Translations under genes and position numbers: made by a program
Part shown: positions 40,408 through 50,444 of the stretch, piece after piece
How the letters are laid out: each line of letters opens with the position of its first letter
How positions within the stretch are numbered: the first letter of the stretch is position 1
Assembly: GCA_046331545.1 (NCBI GenBank)
Contig: JAXLQR010000002.1
Coordinates: forward strand, 682,001 to 746,000
Length of the DNA: 64,000 nucleotides
Source of the DNA: JADJVL01 sp046331545
Lineage (GTDB): Bacteria > Acidobacteriota > Holophagae > Holophagales > Holophagaceae
Direction: 5' to 3'
The notes under the pieces: generated by a model
The model's input: the letters and a program-made list of their open reading frames with translations, nothing else
Database searches by the model: none
Told to the model about the DNA's origin: nothing

Positions 40408-43400
40408 CTAGACCGCCAGCTCCACCCACCGTCCGGCCTCCAGGTCCCAGAGATGGGCCTGGAGGCCGGCCTGCGGGTGGCGGGCCTTCAGGGCCGCGGC
40501 ATAGCCCCGGAGCTGAGCGGCATAGGCCTCCAGCCGCGCCTCATCCAGGGCCGAGGCCAGCTTGAAGTCCACGAGGTGGATCAAGGCCGGCGCCGCGCGG
40601 TCGGGCTCCCACACCACCAGGTCGGCGTAGCCCATCCCGCCCCCTGCCCCGGCGCCCGGCAGCGGCAGCTCCGTGCGCCGGGGCAGGCGCGCCCAGCCCT
40701 TCGCCTCCAGGGCCGCGAGGAAGGCCTCGACCTTCGCCCGTGCCCCCGGCGTCTGGGCGGCAAGCGGGGACCGCGCCAGGTGCGCGTCCACCGCCGCCGG
40801 GTCCTGGGCGGCGCGGACCAGGCATTCCCGCAGCAGGGCGTGGAGGACGATCCCCTCCCGCCGGCGCGCGGCGCGCTCTGGCGGCTCCGGCGCGCGGGAG
40901 ATCGGGGGTGCGATGGCGCGGGATTCCGGCGGGGGCGGAAGCTCCGCCTCCGCCTCGGCGGATTCAGCCGCCACGTCCGGAGGAACGTCCAACCTCGGCA
41001 AGTCGAGGAGCCTCGCCAGGTCCTCCGCCACGTGGGTCCACTGGAAGGCCTTGTCCTCCGCCCGCCGCGCCGTCGCCGGCGTCGGCGCCTCGGGCGCGCC
41101 ATCCTTCGCACCCCACTGCTGGAGCAGGGCGAGGCGCTCCTTCGCCCGCGTGAGGCCGACGTAGAGGAGGTTCAGGTCCTCCCGGCGGGTCCGCGCGGCC
41201 TCGGCCGCCTGCAGGTCCCGGTAGTACGGCCCCGCGGCCTTGCCCAGCTTCCAGCCGAACAGGAGGTGCGGTCCCCCCGCCACCCGGCCCAGGTGCCCGC
41301 GGCGGATGCCCTGGGCGCCGTGGGCCAGCATCGGCAGCAGCACCTCGTCGTATTCGAGTCCCTTGGACGCATGCACCGTCTGGATGAGCAGGGCGCCGCC
41401 CGTGCCGCCGGCCGGGGGCGCGTCCCCCTCCGGCCGCAGCCGCCGGCGCGCCAGCTCCGTCCAGGCCGTGCCGAGGTGGACCGGCAGGCTGAGGGCCAGG
41501 TCCACGAAGCGGTCGAGGTTGCGCCGGGCCCGTTCCGGTTCCAGCGCGCCGTGGGCCTGCAAGGCTTCGAGGGACTCCAGCAGGCCCGGCCGGGCGAGGG
41601 CCCCCGCAAGCACCTCAGGGGTGCCGAGGGTGGCCAGCCCCCGCAGCCAGGCGAGGGCGTCGGCCGCGGCATCGGGCAGGGCCTCGGGGTCCACGTCCGC
41701 CCAGCCCCGGGCGAGCGGGCCCGCGACCTCCAGGAGCTCCGGGTCCGTCATCCCGACCCAGGGCCCCCGCAGCACGGCCAGGAGCGGCCGCGGGTCCCGC
41801 GGCCGGGCCAGGGAGGCCAGGAGGTTGAGGACGGCCCGCACCCCCGGGCTCTCCCAGAAGCCGTCCTGGCTCACCACCAGGGGATCCACGCCCCGCGCCT
41901 GGAGCCGGCGGCGCAGGGCGGGCAGGCCGGTGCGGCGGGGCAGCAGGAGGGCTCGGCTGCGCGGGGCTTCGCCTCCCTGCGAAGGCCAGCCGGCACCCGA
42001 GGCCAGGGCCACGATCCAGGGGGCCGCCGCCGGCAGGTCCGCGCCCCGGGCCTTCTCCGAAGCCACCCGGGCCACCACGACCCTCGGTTCGCCGAGGCCC
42101 CGTCCGCCGTCGCGCTGGAGGCCGTCGGGATCGGCGGCGCCGGGATCGAGGCGTGGCACCACCTCGGCGACGTAGGCATTGGAGGTCGCCACCACGGGGG
42201 CGGCGGAGCGGTGGTTGTCCGGCAGGCGGTAGGCATCCCCCCGGACACCCGCGGAGGCCAGGGCCTCGTCCAGCAGGTCCGCCACGCCGCCGCGGAAGCC
42301 GTAGATGGCCTGCTTGCGGTCCCCCACCCGCACCGCCGCCCGGGCGCCCAGCGCCCGCAGGAAGGCCTCCTGCACCCGGCTGATGTCCTGGAACTCGTCC
42401 ACCAGCAGGAGGGCCGGCGCCGGGTCCAGGGGCCGGGCCTGCAGCAGGCCCAGGGCATCCCGCACCAGGTCCCCGTACGTGCGCCAGCCCCGCGCGCGCT
42501 TCCGGGCCTCGAAGGCCTTCAGGACCGGCTCCAGGAGCCGCGTGAGCCAGGCCTCCAGCAGCTCGGGCAAAGCCTGGAGAGCCTCATCCATCGCCGCGGT
42601 GTAGGCGTCCGCGAAGTAGGTGGGCAGGCGCGCCCCGGCCTCCGAGCCGGGGAAGGCCTCGAACCAGTCCTCCCAGAAGCGGAAGACCTGCGCCTCGCCC
42701 GCGTCCGGCGGCGGGACGGGGCCGAACTTCCCGCGGCCGTGCTTTTCGAAGGACTTGTGGGGGGCGCCGGCCTTCGTCCGCGCGGCGGCGCGGTCCGGGT
42801 CCGCCGCGAAGGGGCGGTGCGCTTCGAGGCCCAGGCGCGCCTGCTCCCAGAAGGCCTCCCGGATCTCCGCCAGACCGTCCTCCTCCCGCCAGGCCCCCAG
42901 GGCATCCGTGTGGGCGTCGTGGGCCGCGGCCACGCGCTCCCAGCACGCGTCGCGGCCCTCCCGGCCCTCGAGCCAGTCCAGGAGGCGCCGGGCGGGGAGG
43001 TGGTCCGGATGGTCCGGCGGCAGGGCCAGGGCCGCGCGGCCCGCCCGGCGCAGCAGGGCCACCAGCCTCGGATCCGAGGGGTCGAGGAGGGCCCGGGTGG
43101 CCTCCTCGGCCCCGCGGCTCCGCGCCTGGAGGAGGTCCAGGGCCAGCCCGTGGACCGTGGTCGCGCGAAGATGCTCCGCTTCCCGCCGGGCCCGCACCCA
43201 GTGCGCGCGCGCCGTCTCCGGGCCGCGGGTCCAGGCCGGCCATCCGTCCTCCCGCGGCCACTGCCGCGCCGCCAGCCGGGCCTCGCCCCGCAGCCCGTGG
43301 CGCGCCGCCGCCGCGTCCCAGGCCTCCCAGCCGCGGGCCAGGGCCTCCAGCAGGTCCGCCCAGGCGGAGGCCGGCAGGGCGGCCAGGCCATCCAGGGGCT

Positions 43401-43617
43401 GCAGGAGCCGCGCCCGCAGGTCCGCCGCGGACTCCCGGCTGAAGGTGGTGGCCAGCACCTCGTGGGGCCGGCCGCCCTCCCGGCCCAGGAAGCCCACCAC
43501 GAGCGTCACGAGGGTGAAGGTCTTACCGCTGCCCGCGCTGGCCGAGATCACCAGGTCCCGGCCCTGGAGGCCGGCGGCCTGATTCGCATCGGCGAGGTCG
43601 AGGGCGGGATGGCTCAT
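40408..43617 (-). CDS. addA: AddA/RecB-like helicase-nuclease
   Basis: 1069 aa from the ATG at 43617; the reading frame continues upstream but that part is shadow of addB. Superfamily 1A helicase with Walker A VISASAGSGKTFTL (about 24-37), then ATTFSRESAADLRAR, Walker B LLLVDEFQDISRVQEAFLRA, GDRKQAIYGFRGG, TVHASKGLEYDEVLLPML and LNLLYVGLTRAKERLALLQQ. At the C-terminus is a RecB-type nuclease, GYADLVVWEPDRAAPALIHL then VDFKLASALDEARLEAYAAQ. With AddB it resects double-strand breaks to load RecA and destroys foreign linear DNA. Overlaps addB by 4 nt. Confidence 0.9.
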   Translation of the reverse strand: MSHPALDLADANQAAGLQGRDLVISASAGSGKTFTLVTLVVGFLGREGGRPHEVLATTFSRESAADLRARLLQPLDGLAALPASAWADLLEALARGWEAWDAAAARHGLRGEARLAARQWPREDGWPAWTRGPETARAHWVRARREAEHLRATTVHGLALDLLQARSRGAEEATRALLDPSDPRLVALLRRAGRAALALPPDHPDHLPARRLLDWLEGREGRDACWERVAAAHDAHTDALGAWREEDGLAEIREAFWEQARLGLEAHRPFAADPDRAAARTKAGAPHKSFEKHGRGKFGPVPPPDAGEAQVFRFWEDWFEAFPGSEAGARLPTYFADAYTAAMDEALQALPELLEAWLTRLLEPVLKAFEARKRARGWRTYGDLVRDALGLLQARPLDPAPALLLVDEFQDISRVQEAFLRALGARAAVRVGDRKQAIYGFRGGVADLLDEALASAGVRGDAYRLPDNHRSAAPVVATSNAYVAEVVPRLDPGAADPDGLQRDGGRGLGEPRVVVARVASEKARGADLPAAAPWIVALASGAGWPSQGGEAPRSRALLLPRRTGLPALRRRLQARGVDPLVVSQDGFWESPGVRAVLNLLASLARPRDPRPLLAVLRGPWVGMTDPELLEVAGPLARGWADVDPEALPDAAADALAWLRGLATLGTPEVLAGALARPGLLESLEALQAHGALEPERARRNLDRFVDLALSLPVHLGTAWTELARRRLRPEGDAPPAGGTGGALLIQTVHASKGLEYDEVLLPMLAHGAQGIRRGHLGRVAGGPHLLFGWKLGKAAGPYYRDLQAAEAARTRREDLNLLYVGLTRAKERLALLQQWGAKDGAPEAPTPATARRAEDKAFQWTHVAEDLARLLDLPRLDVPPDVAAESAEAEAELPPPPESRAIAPPISRAPEPPERAARRREGIVLHALLRECLVRAAQDPAAVDAHLARSPLAAQTPGARAKVEAFLAALEAKGWARLPRRTELPLPGAGAGGGMGYADLVVWEPDRAAPALIHLVDFKLASALDEARLEAYAAQLRGYAAALKARHPQAGLQAHLWDLEAGRWVELAV

Positions 43618-46502
43618 GCGCCCGCCTCCTCGGTCTCCGGCTCCGCCGCGTCCAGGTCCACGGGACGGCCGCAGAGGGCGGCGAGGCCGCAGGAGGCGCA
43701 GGCCTCCCCGGGCACCGCCGGGAAGATGCCCGCTTCGGCGCGGTCCAGCAGCGCCGTGACGTGGGCCTCGAGGCGGCCCCGGGATTCCCCATCCCCGGGC
43801 TCGAAGAAGGCCGGCACGGGTTTCGAGAAGTCCCGCAGGGGCAGCAGCCAGGCGCTCACGGGAAGGCCGTCGCGGGTCTCCAGCATCTGCTGGTAGAGGG
43901 GGAGCTGGAGGTGGGCGGCGGTGAAGCCGTCGGCCTCGCCGTACGCCTTCAGGGACTCGGGCCGGCTCGTCTTGTAGTCGAGGATGCGGCGGAAGGCCTC
44001 CCCGCCGCAGGACCAGCGCTCCAGCCGGTCCACCCGCCCCTGGAACCAGCGCGGCGGATCGAGGAGGGCGACCGGGCCGACGCGGGCCTCCAGTCCTTCG
44101 AGGCGGCGCCGCCAGGGTCCCGCCCCCGTCAACCCGAAGGCAGTTCGTTCCTCCGCCAGCGGCCCGGTCTGGGCGAGGTCCCAGGCCAGGACCGCGGCGA
44201 GGTCCGGCAGCAGCGCCTCCACGCCCCGGGCCACGACGCCGGACTCGGTCTCGCCCAGGCGAAGGGGATCGAGGAATCCGGCGCCGCGCGCCCGCCAGCA
44301 GGCCGTCAGCAGGATCTCGAGGGCGGGCGCCTCGGGCCGCGGGAGGCCATGCCGTTCCAGGAAGGCCTCCGGCCAGTGGGGCGCATCTCCGAGGCCTTCC
44401 AGGAGGGCCTGGAGGAGACCGTGGACCGCCACGCCGAGACCGAGGGGCGCCGAGGGGCCCGGCGCCCAGGGATCGAGCTTCAGCCCGCGCGCGGCGAACA
44501 CGCGATAGGGGCAGCGGGCCAGGTCTTCCAGCACCGTGGGCGAGACCGGATGGTCGGCCTCCAGGCCCTCCCGCCACCAGCCCGGGACGCGGTCCGGCTG
44601 CGGGGCCTCGATCCTCAGGGCCGGCAGCGTCTCCGGATCCTCGAGGCGCAGGGAAGCCTGCCGCTCCCGTTCCAGGCTGGACGCCACGCCGGCCTGCCAG
44701 CGGTGGCGGAGGTGCGAGGCGCAGCGCGCCGCGGAGGGCGTCCAGGCTCCGGCCCCGGCCAGGGCCTGCCAGAAGGGTCCCTGGCCGCGCCGGCGGCCCT
44801 CGGCGTCGGTCTCGGAGCTCAGGGCGACGAGTTCCTGCCGGGTCAGGGCGAGGGCCGCGTTGAAGGCGAAGGCCTGGACGTGGAAGGCCCTGGGCAAGGC
44901 CTCCTCCGCCTCGGCCCGGGAAAGCCGGAAGGCCTGGAGGGCGGGCGGGAAGCCGCCGCGATGGGGGGCGCGGCGCAGGGCGGCGTTGAGGAGGGCGCGC
45001 CTGGCCTCGTCCAGGTCGGGCGGGAGGGCGGGCGCGGCAGGCCAGGCCCCTTCGCCCAGGTCCAGCAGCAGGGTGGCCCGGCTGCCCCGCCAAGCCCGCA
45101 TCAGCGCGTCGGGGTACAGGAGGCGGACGCCGCCCTCCTCCCGGGCCTCAGGCGCGGTGGTGCCCGCCTCCAGGAAGGTCCGCAGGGCCTCGAGCATCTC
45201 CCCGAAGGCCACCGGCCGGCGGACGCCGGACCAGGCCTGGCCGAGAAGGCCCAGGGAGGGATGGAAGTCCGAACCGTCCCCCAGGAGTCCGAAACCCAGG
45301 GCGATGGCTTCGACCTCCGCGAGCCACGCCGCCAGGGACCGCGGCTGGCGGGGCAGGTCGAAGACGCGGTTCCACCGCCCGCCCAGGGTGGCGCGGGAGG
45401 GGGCATCCAGCCCCGCGAGGGCCGCTGCCACCGCCTCGGGACCGGCCTCGTCGCTTCGTTCCAGCGCCGCGGCGAAGGCCCGGCAGGCGGCACCGAGGGG
45501 TTCCGCCGCCCCGCTGGACGCCAGGGCTGACGCCACGAGGGCGGGGTGCCCCAGGGCCATGCCCTCCAGCAGGGCCAGGAGTGGCGCCCAGTCCCGGGAA
45601 GCCGTCAGGGGGCGGGCCGGGGCCCGGTGGAGGCCGAGGCCCTCGGCCTGGAGGAGGCCATCCAGGAAGGGCGCGATCCGTTCGGCCTCGGGATGGAAGA
45701 CCGTGATGTCGCTCGCGGGAAGGCCCGCGGAGACCCAGGCCGCGATCTGCTCAACCGCCGCGCGCAGCACCGCGGAAGCGTTGGGCAGGAGGCCCCGGCG
45801 CAGGGCCTGCCGCGCGACGGGATCGAGGTCGAGGGGGCCCTGGAAGAGGTTCTCCAGGGCGTCGCCCCAGAGGTTGTCGGCCCAGCCTTCCGGGGCCTCG
45901 AGGCTGAAGCGGTCCAGGCTCGCGGCGAGGCCCTCCAGGGCGGGCAGCACCTGGGCCACGAGGTGGGGCTCCCGGCCTTCGAACAGCCCCCGCGCGCCCG
46001 ACCCGCGGCGGGTGGCGAGGCGGAAGCGCACGGGCACGCCCTCCAGCGCCAGGAGGGCGCGGAGGCGCGCCGGCGCGAGGTCCTCCAGGCTGGCGTCGAG
46101 GGGGCCGTCCTCCCGCGTGTGCTCCACCCAGAAGCCCCGCCCGCCGGCCTCCTGGGCCAGGGCGGCCCGCCCGAGGGCCGCCATGGGCTCGAGGTGGCCC
46201 GAAGCCTCCACCGCCGCGAGGTAGGCCTCCAGGTGCGCGACCAGCGATCCGAGGCTGCCGGGCTCCTCCGGACGCCCCAGGGGCAGGTCGAGACCGCGCA
46301 GCTGGTCCGGCAGCAGGCCCTGGGCCAGCAGCTCCTGACAGGCCCTCGCCCGTCCCTGCACGGCCTCCCGGCCCAGGGGCGCCCGCCGGAAGGCCGCCGC
46401 CAGCTCGCGCTCGACGTTCAGGTGCAGCAGCAGCGCCAGGGCGCCGGGGATGGGCTCCCGCGGGTCGTCCAGCAGGACGCCGTCGAAGGGGACGAAGGGC
46501 AT
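43614..46502 (-). CDS. addB: AddB-like nuclease/scaffold subunit
   Basis: 962 aa. UvrD/RecC-like fold without a recognisable Walker A, so this subunit is probably not an active helicase. The C-terminal third carries the AddB-type nuclease with a 4Fe-4S cluster: first Cys in RCPYRVFAARG (about 663), the nuclease motifs GRVDRLERW and ILDYKTSRPES (about 800-840), and the C-terminal Cys trio CASCGLAALC (about 937-946). This domain can cut the strand opposite to AddA. Coupled to addA by ATGA. N-terminal sequence is poorly conserved; the family call rests on the C-terminal part and the partner gene. Confidence 0.85.
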   Translation of the reverse strand: MPFVPFDGVLLDDPREPIPGALALLLHLNVERELAAAFRRAPLGREAVQGRARACQELLAQGLLPDQLRGLDLPLGRPEEPGSLGSLVAHLEAYLAAVEASGHLEPMAALGRAALAQEAGGRGFWVEHTREDGPLDASLEDLAPARLRALLALEGVPVRFRLATRRGSGARGLFEGREPHLVAQVLPALEGLAASLDRFSLEAPEGWADNLWGDALENLFQGPLDLDPVARQALRRGLLPNASAVLRAAVEQIAAWVSAGLPASDITVFHPEAERIAPFLDGLLQAEGLGLHRAPARPLTASRDWAPLLALLEGMALGHPALVASALASSGAAEPLGAACRAFAAALERSDEAGPEAVAAALAGLDAPSRATLGGRWNRVFDLPRQPRSLAAWLAEVEAIALGFGLLGDGSDFHPSLGLLGQAWSGVRRPVAFGEMLEALRTFLEAGTTAPEAREEGGVRLLYPDALMRAWRGSRATLLLDLGEGAWPAAPALPPDLDEARRALLNAALRRAPHRGGFPPALQAFRLSRAEAEEALPRAFHVQAFAFNAALALTRQELVALSSETDAEGRRRGQGPFWQALAGAGAWTPSAARCASHLRHRWQAGVASSLERERQASLRLEDPETLPALRIEAPQPDRVPGWWREGLEADHPVSPTVLEDLARCPYRVFAARGLKLDPWAPGPSAPLGLGVAVHGLLQALLEGLGDAPHWPEAFLERHGLPRPEAPALEILLTACWRARGAGFLDPLRLGETESGVVARGVEALLPDLAAVLAWDLAQTGPLAEERTAFGLTGAGPWRRRLEGLEARVGPVALLDPPRWFQGRVDRLERWSCGGEAFRRILDYKTSRPESLKAYGEADGFTAAHLQLPLYQQMLETRDGLPVSAWLLPLRDFSKPVPAFFEPGDGESRGRLEAHVTALLDRAEAGIFPAVPGEACASCGLAALCGRPVDLDAAEPETEEAGA

Positions 46503-46526
46503 GGCCCCAGGATAGAGGAGGCCGTC

Positions 46527-46790
46527 CTAGGGTTGCTCGGCCGCGGGCCGCTCGTTCTTCGGCCGGCCGTCGGGGTGGAGGTAGCGGGCGGGGTCGCGCT
46601 TGAGGTCCCTCGCGCAGTGGGCGCAGCAGACGGCGTAGCGGAAGGCCTTGCCGCCGAGGCGCACCACCACCGTGAACTCCGGCTCCTGGGGGATCGTCTG
46701 GCCCGTGACCGGGCAGCGGCCATTCTCCCAGTCCTCGACGGGCTCGATGCGCTGCTCCGCCGGCGGCGCCGGGGGCGGGGTCTGGAGCAT
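46527..46790 (-). CDS. small YHS/TRASH-like metal-binding protein
   Basis: 87 aa, no signal peptide. Cys pattern NGRCPVTGQTIPQEPEFTVV, then FRYAVCCAHCARDLKRDPAR YLHPDG follows the TRASH/YHS arrangement: 'C-P-V-x-G ... F-x-x-C-C-x-x-C-x-x-x-F-x-x-x-P-x-x-Y-L'. It is a cytoplasmic relative of the exported protein encoded 64 bp upstream. Both follow the Cus/Czc pump genes on the same strand, so a role as copper/heavy-metal sequestering protein or sensor is likely. Pro-rich N- and C-termini. Confidence 0.72.
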   Translation of the reverse strand: MLQTPPPAPPAEQRIEPVEDWENGRCPVTGQTIPQEPEFTVVVRLGGKAFRYAVCCAHCARDLKRDPARYLHPDGRPKNERPAAEQP

Positions 46791-46853
46791 GGTCGCGCCT
46801 CCCGCACCAGGATGCGGGAGACGCGGCTGGCGGTGAAGGGCCTGCCTGGCCCT

Positions 46854-47090
46854 CTACTTGGCCTTGGCGGCGTTCAGGGGCGTGCCGTCCGGAGCCAGGT
46901 ACTTCGCAGGCGCGGCCTTGAGCTTGGGCTCGCAGCCCTTGCAGCAGAGCTTGTAGGTCCGGCCATTGACGACGACCTCGGGGCTCCTAGCGCTGACCTT
47001 GTCGCCCATCACGGGGCAGATCGTGTTGGTGGCGGGCTTCGGGGCGCCCGGGACGGCGAGGGCGGCGGCGAGGATCAGGGAGAGGGACAT
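46854..47090 (-). CDS. exported YHS/TRASH-like metal-binding protein
   Basis: 78 aa from the ATG at 47090. Signal peptide MSLSLILAAALAVPGAPKPA. Mature part NTICPVMGDKVSARSPEVVV, then YKLCCKGCEPKLKAAPAKYL, APDGTPLN. The CP-x-x-G / C-C-x-x-C set is the YHS-like metal site often seen next to copper or heavy-metal efflux genes. It lies 26 nt after the RND pump gene, with RBS (GGAAC..) nearby, and so is probably the periplasmic metal chaperone of that system. Related to the next gene downstream. Confidence 0.75.
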   Translation of the reverse strand: MSLSLILAAALAVPGAPKPATNTICPVMGDKVSARSPEVVVNGRTYKLCCKGCEPKLKAAPAKYLAPDGTPLNAAKAK

Positions 47091-47116
47091 GGCGGTTCCT
47101 TTCGGAAGGGGAGGCC

Positions 47117-50100
47117 TCAGGCCTCCAGAGGTCGGGGCAGGGTCGCGGGGCCGTCCACCACATCCCGACGCTTCCAGAGGTAGTAGATGGCGGGGTAGAC
47201 GAGGAGTTCGAGCAGGAAGCTGGTGGCCAGGCCGCCCACCATCGGCGCGGCGATGCGCTTCATGAGGTCGGCGCCGGTGCCCGTGCTCCACATGATGGGC
47301 AGGAGGCCCATGAAGGCCGCGGCCACGGTCATGGCCTTGGGCCGCACGCGCTTCACGGCGCCGTGGATGATGGCCTCCACCAGGTCGCCGGTGGTGGCCA
47401 GCCGGCCCTCCCGCTTCGCCTCGTCGTGGGCGAGGTCCAGGAAGAGGAGCATGAAGACGCCGGTCTCCGCGTCCAGACCCATGAGGGCGATGAGCCCGAC
47501 CCACACGGCGATGGACATGTTGTAGCCCAGCAGCCAGAGGAGCCAGAAGGCGCCGATGGCGCTGAAGGGCACCGCCAGCATGACGACGGAAGCCTTGAAG
47601 GCGCTGCGGGTGTTGGCATAGAGCAGGCCGAAGATGAGCACCAGGGTGATGGGCAGGATGACCTTCAGGCGCTCCTTCACCCGCAGCATGTTCTCGTACT
47701 GGCCCGACCAGGTGAGGCTGGTGCCCGCGGGGAGCTTCAGCTCCTTCTCCACGGCGGCCTTGGCGTGGGCGACGTAGGTGCCTACGTCGGTCTTCGCCGT
47801 GTCGAAGTCCACCAGGACGTAGCCGTTCAACTGGCCGTTCTCGTCCCGGATCATGGCCGGGCCCGTGGCCCACGTCAGGTCGGCGATCTCCGCCATGGGA
47901 ATGACGGCGCCACTGGGGGTCGGCACCAGCACCCGGGCCAGGGCTTCCGGGGATTCCCGGTAGTCCCGGGCGTAGCGCACGTTCACCGGGTAGCGGGCGC
48001 GGCCGTCGAAGACCGTGCTCTGGTTGTCGCCGCCGATGGCGGTCATCACCAGCAGGTTGGCCTGCTCGACGCTGAGGCCGTAGCGGGCGAGCTGGTCGCG
48101 CTTCAGCACGAAGTCCAGGAAGTAGCCCTGCGCGGTGCGCTCCGCGAAGGCGCTGCGGGTGCCCGGCACCTTCTGGAGCACGCGCTCGGCCTCCACCGCC
48201 ACCTTTTGGATGGTCTCCAGGTCGGCGCCGTTCACCTTCAGGCCCACGGGGGTGCGGATGCCGGTGCTCAACATGTCGAGGCGCGCCTTGATGGGCATGG
48301 TCCAGGCGTTGGGGATGGCGGGGAGGCGCACCACGCGGTCCAGCTCCGCCACGATCTCCTCCTGGGTGAGGCGGTCCCGCCAGAAGGGCCGCAGCATGGC
48401 CTTCAGGAAGTCCGGCGCCCAGGACGAGTACCAGCGCGGCTTGGCCCGCCACTGGTCCTCGGGCTTGAGGACGATGACCGTCTCCATCATGGAGAAGGGG
48501 GCGGGATCCGTGGCGGTGTCCGCCCGGCCAGCCTTGCCGAAGACGCGGTCGACTTCGGGCACCGTGCGGATCAGCCGGTCCTGGACCTGGAGGATGCGCT
48601 GGGCCTCGGTCTGGCTGAGCCCGGGCAGCGTGGAGGGCATGTAGAGCAGCGTGCCCTCGTTGAGGGGCGGCATGAACTCGCTGCCCAGCTTGAGGTAGGC
48701 GGGGATCGTCGCCAGCACCAGCAGCACGGCCACGGCCAGCGTGGCCTTGGCGTGCTTGACCACGAAGCGGCAGGGCGGCTCATAGAGCCGGTGCAGCAGA
48801 ACGCTGATGGGGTGCTTCTCCTCGGCGTGGTACTTGCCGACGGCCACCTGCGTCGCCGCCCAGGCCAGCCACTTCGGCTTGAAGGCGAAGGGGTCCACCC
48901 GGGCGAAGAGCATGCGCAGGGCCGGGTCCAGGGTGAGGGCGAGGACCGCCGCGATGGCCATGGCCAGGTTCTTGGAGTAGGCCAGGGGCTTGAAGAGGCG
49001 GCCCTCCTGGTCCACCAGGGTGAAGATGGGCATGAAGCTCACCGCCACCACGAGCAGGGAGAAGAAGACCGACGGACCCACCTCCATGAGGGCGGCGAGG
49101 CGCACCTCGTAGAAGCTGCCGGGCCGGCCGGCCGCCATCCACGCCTCGATCCTCTTGTAGGCGTTCTCCACCTCCACGATGGCGCCGTCCACCAGCACGC
49201 CGATGGAGATGGCGATGCCCGCGAGGCTCATGAGGTTGGCGCTCTGGCCGATGCCGACGAGAGGTATGAAGGCCAGCACCACGCTCACGGGGATGGTGAC
49301 GATGGGCACCAGGGCCGAGGGCGCGTGCCACAGGAAGACCAGGATGATCAGCGAGACGATGATCATCTCCTCGATGAGCTTGTGCTCGACCGTCTTCACG
49401 GCCTTGTGGATGAGCTCGGAGCGGTCGTAGACCGCCACGATCTCGACGCCGTCGGGCAGGCCGGCCTTCAGCTCCGCGAGGCGCGCCTTCACCCGTTCGA
49501 TGACGTTGAGGGCGTTCTCCCCCTGCCGCATCACCACGATGCCGCTGACGGCGTCGCCGAGGCCGTCCAGGTCCGTGAGGCCGCGGCGAAGCTCGGGGCC
49601 GAGGCTCACGGTGGCGACTTCGGAGAGGCGCACCGGCGTCCCGTTCTCCGCCTTCAGCACCGCCTGACCGAGGTTCTCCGGGGTCTTCACGTAGCCCCGG
49701 CCCCGGACCATGTATTCCCGCCCGCCGTATTCCACGAGGCGGCCGCCGGCCTCGGAATTGGCGGCCTTCACCGCGGCCACCACGGCGTCCACGGGGATGC
49801 GGTAGGCCGCGAGGCGGTTGGGATCCACCTGGACCTGGAACTGGCGGGCCTGGCCGCCCACGGTGGCGACTTCCGCCACGCCCGGCGTGCTCTGGAGGCC
49901 GTAGCGGAGGAACCAGTCCTGCAGGGAACGCAGCTCGTCGACGCTGTGCTTCCCGCTGCGGTCCACCAGGGCGTACTGGTAGACCCAGCCCACGGAGGTG
50001 GCATCGGGGCCCAGCGAGGTCTGGACTCCGGCCGGCAGGCTGGCGGTGATCTTGGAGAGCTGCTCCAGCACCCGGCTACGAGCCCAGTAGATGTCGGTGC

Positions 50101-50434
50101 CGTCCTCGAAGATCACGTAGACGTAGGAGAATCCGAAGTCCGAGAGACCCCGCACGGCCTTCACCTTCGGCGCGCCCAGGAGGCTGGTGACGATGGGATA
50201 GGTGACCTGGTCCTCCACCAGGTCCGGGCTCCGGTCCCACTTGCTGTAGACGATGACCTGGGTGTCGCTGAGGTCGGGCAGGGCGTCGAGCGGCATGCGC
50301 CGCATCGTCCAGGCGGAGAAGAGGATCAGCAGCACCGAGGTGGCGAGGACCAGCCAGCGGTACTCCGCCGAGAAGCGGATGATGCGCTGCAGGAACGTCG
50401 GGCGGTCGGGATCGTAGGCGGCGGGGGCGCTCAT
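47117..50434 (-). CDS. cusA: heavy-metal RND efflux pump, inner-membrane subunit (CusA/CzcA)
   Basis: 1105 aa, the typical HME-RND size. N-terminus FLQRIIRFSAEYRWLVLATS, then MRRMPLDALPDLSDTQVIVY and YVIFEDGTDIYWARSRVLEQ. Twelve membrane helices are expected, with the central blocks SLAGIAISIGVLVDGAIVEV ENAYKRIE and WVGLIALMGLDAETGVFMLL; the latter sequences carry the acidic proton-relay residues (D, E and E) of TM4/TM10. It exports Cu/Ag or Zn/Co/Cd from periplasm or cytoplasm through the TolC-like partner. Copper/silver is favoured because of the adaptor's metal-binding domain and the Cys-rich neighbours. Confidence 0.93.
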   Translation of the reverse strand: MSAPAAYDPDRPTFLQRIIRFSAEYRWLVLATSVLLILFSAWTMRRMPLDALPDLSDTQVIVYSKWDRSPDLVEDQVTYPIVTSLLGAPKVKAVRGLSDFGFSYVYVIFEDGTDIYWARSRVLEQLSKITASLPAGVQTSLGPDATSVGWVYQYALVDRSGKHSVDELRSLQDWFLRYGLQSTPGVAEVATVGGQARQFQVQVDPNRLAAYRIPVDAVVAAVKAANSEAGGRLVEYGGREYMVRGRGYVKTPENLGQAVLKAENGTPVRLSEVATVSLGPELRRGLTDLDGLGDAVSGIVVMRQGENALNVIERVKARLAELKAGLPDGVEIVAVYDRSELIHKAVKTVEHKLIEEMIIVSLIILVFLWHAPSALVPIVTIPVSVVLAFIPLVGIGQSANLMSLAGIAISIGVLVDGAIVEVENAYKRIEAWMAAGRPGSFYEVRLAALMEVGPSVFFSLLVVAVSFMPIFTLVDQEGRLFKPLAYSKNLAMAIAAVLALTLDPALRMLFARVDPFAFKPKWLAWAATQVAVGKYHAEEKHPISVLLHRLYEPPCRFVVKHAKATLAVAVLLVLATIPAYLKLGSEFMPPLNEGTLLYMPSTLPGLSQTEAQRILQVQDRLIRTVPEVDRVFGKAGRADTATDPAPFSMMETVIVLKPEDQWRAKPRWYSSWAPDFLKAMLRPFWRDRLTQEEIVAELDRVVRLPAIPNAWTMPIKARLDMLSTGIRTPVGLKVNGADLETIQKVAVEAERVLQKVPGTRSAFAERTAQGYFLDFVLKRDQLARYGLSVEQANLLVMTAIGGDNQSTVFDGRARYPVNVRYARDYRESPEALARVLVPTPSGAVIPMAEIADLTWATGPAMIRDENGQLNGYVLVDFDTAKTDVGTYVAHAKAAVEKELKLPAGTSLTWSGQYENMLRVKERLKVILPITLVLIFGLLYANTRSAFKASVVMLAVPFSAIGAFWLLWLLGYNMSIAVWVGLIALMGLDAETGVFMLLFLDLAHDEAKREGRLATTGDLVEAIIHGAVKRVRPKAMTVAAAFMGLLPIMWSTGTGADLMKRIAAPMVGGLATSFLLELLVYPAIYYLWKRRDVVDGPATLPRPLEA

Positions 50435-50444
50435 GCCAGGCTCC

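Noticed and set aside
40453..43896. 1147-residue open frame antisense to addA
   Set aside because: High-GC antisense shadow with no domain-like sequence; the opposite strand carries clear helicase and nuclease motifs.
43618..45093. Apparent 490-residue N-terminal extension of the AddA frame
   Set aside because: It is a Pro/Arg/Gly-rich shadow of addB in another frame; AddA homology begins at the ATG at 43617, which overlaps the addB stop in the usual way.
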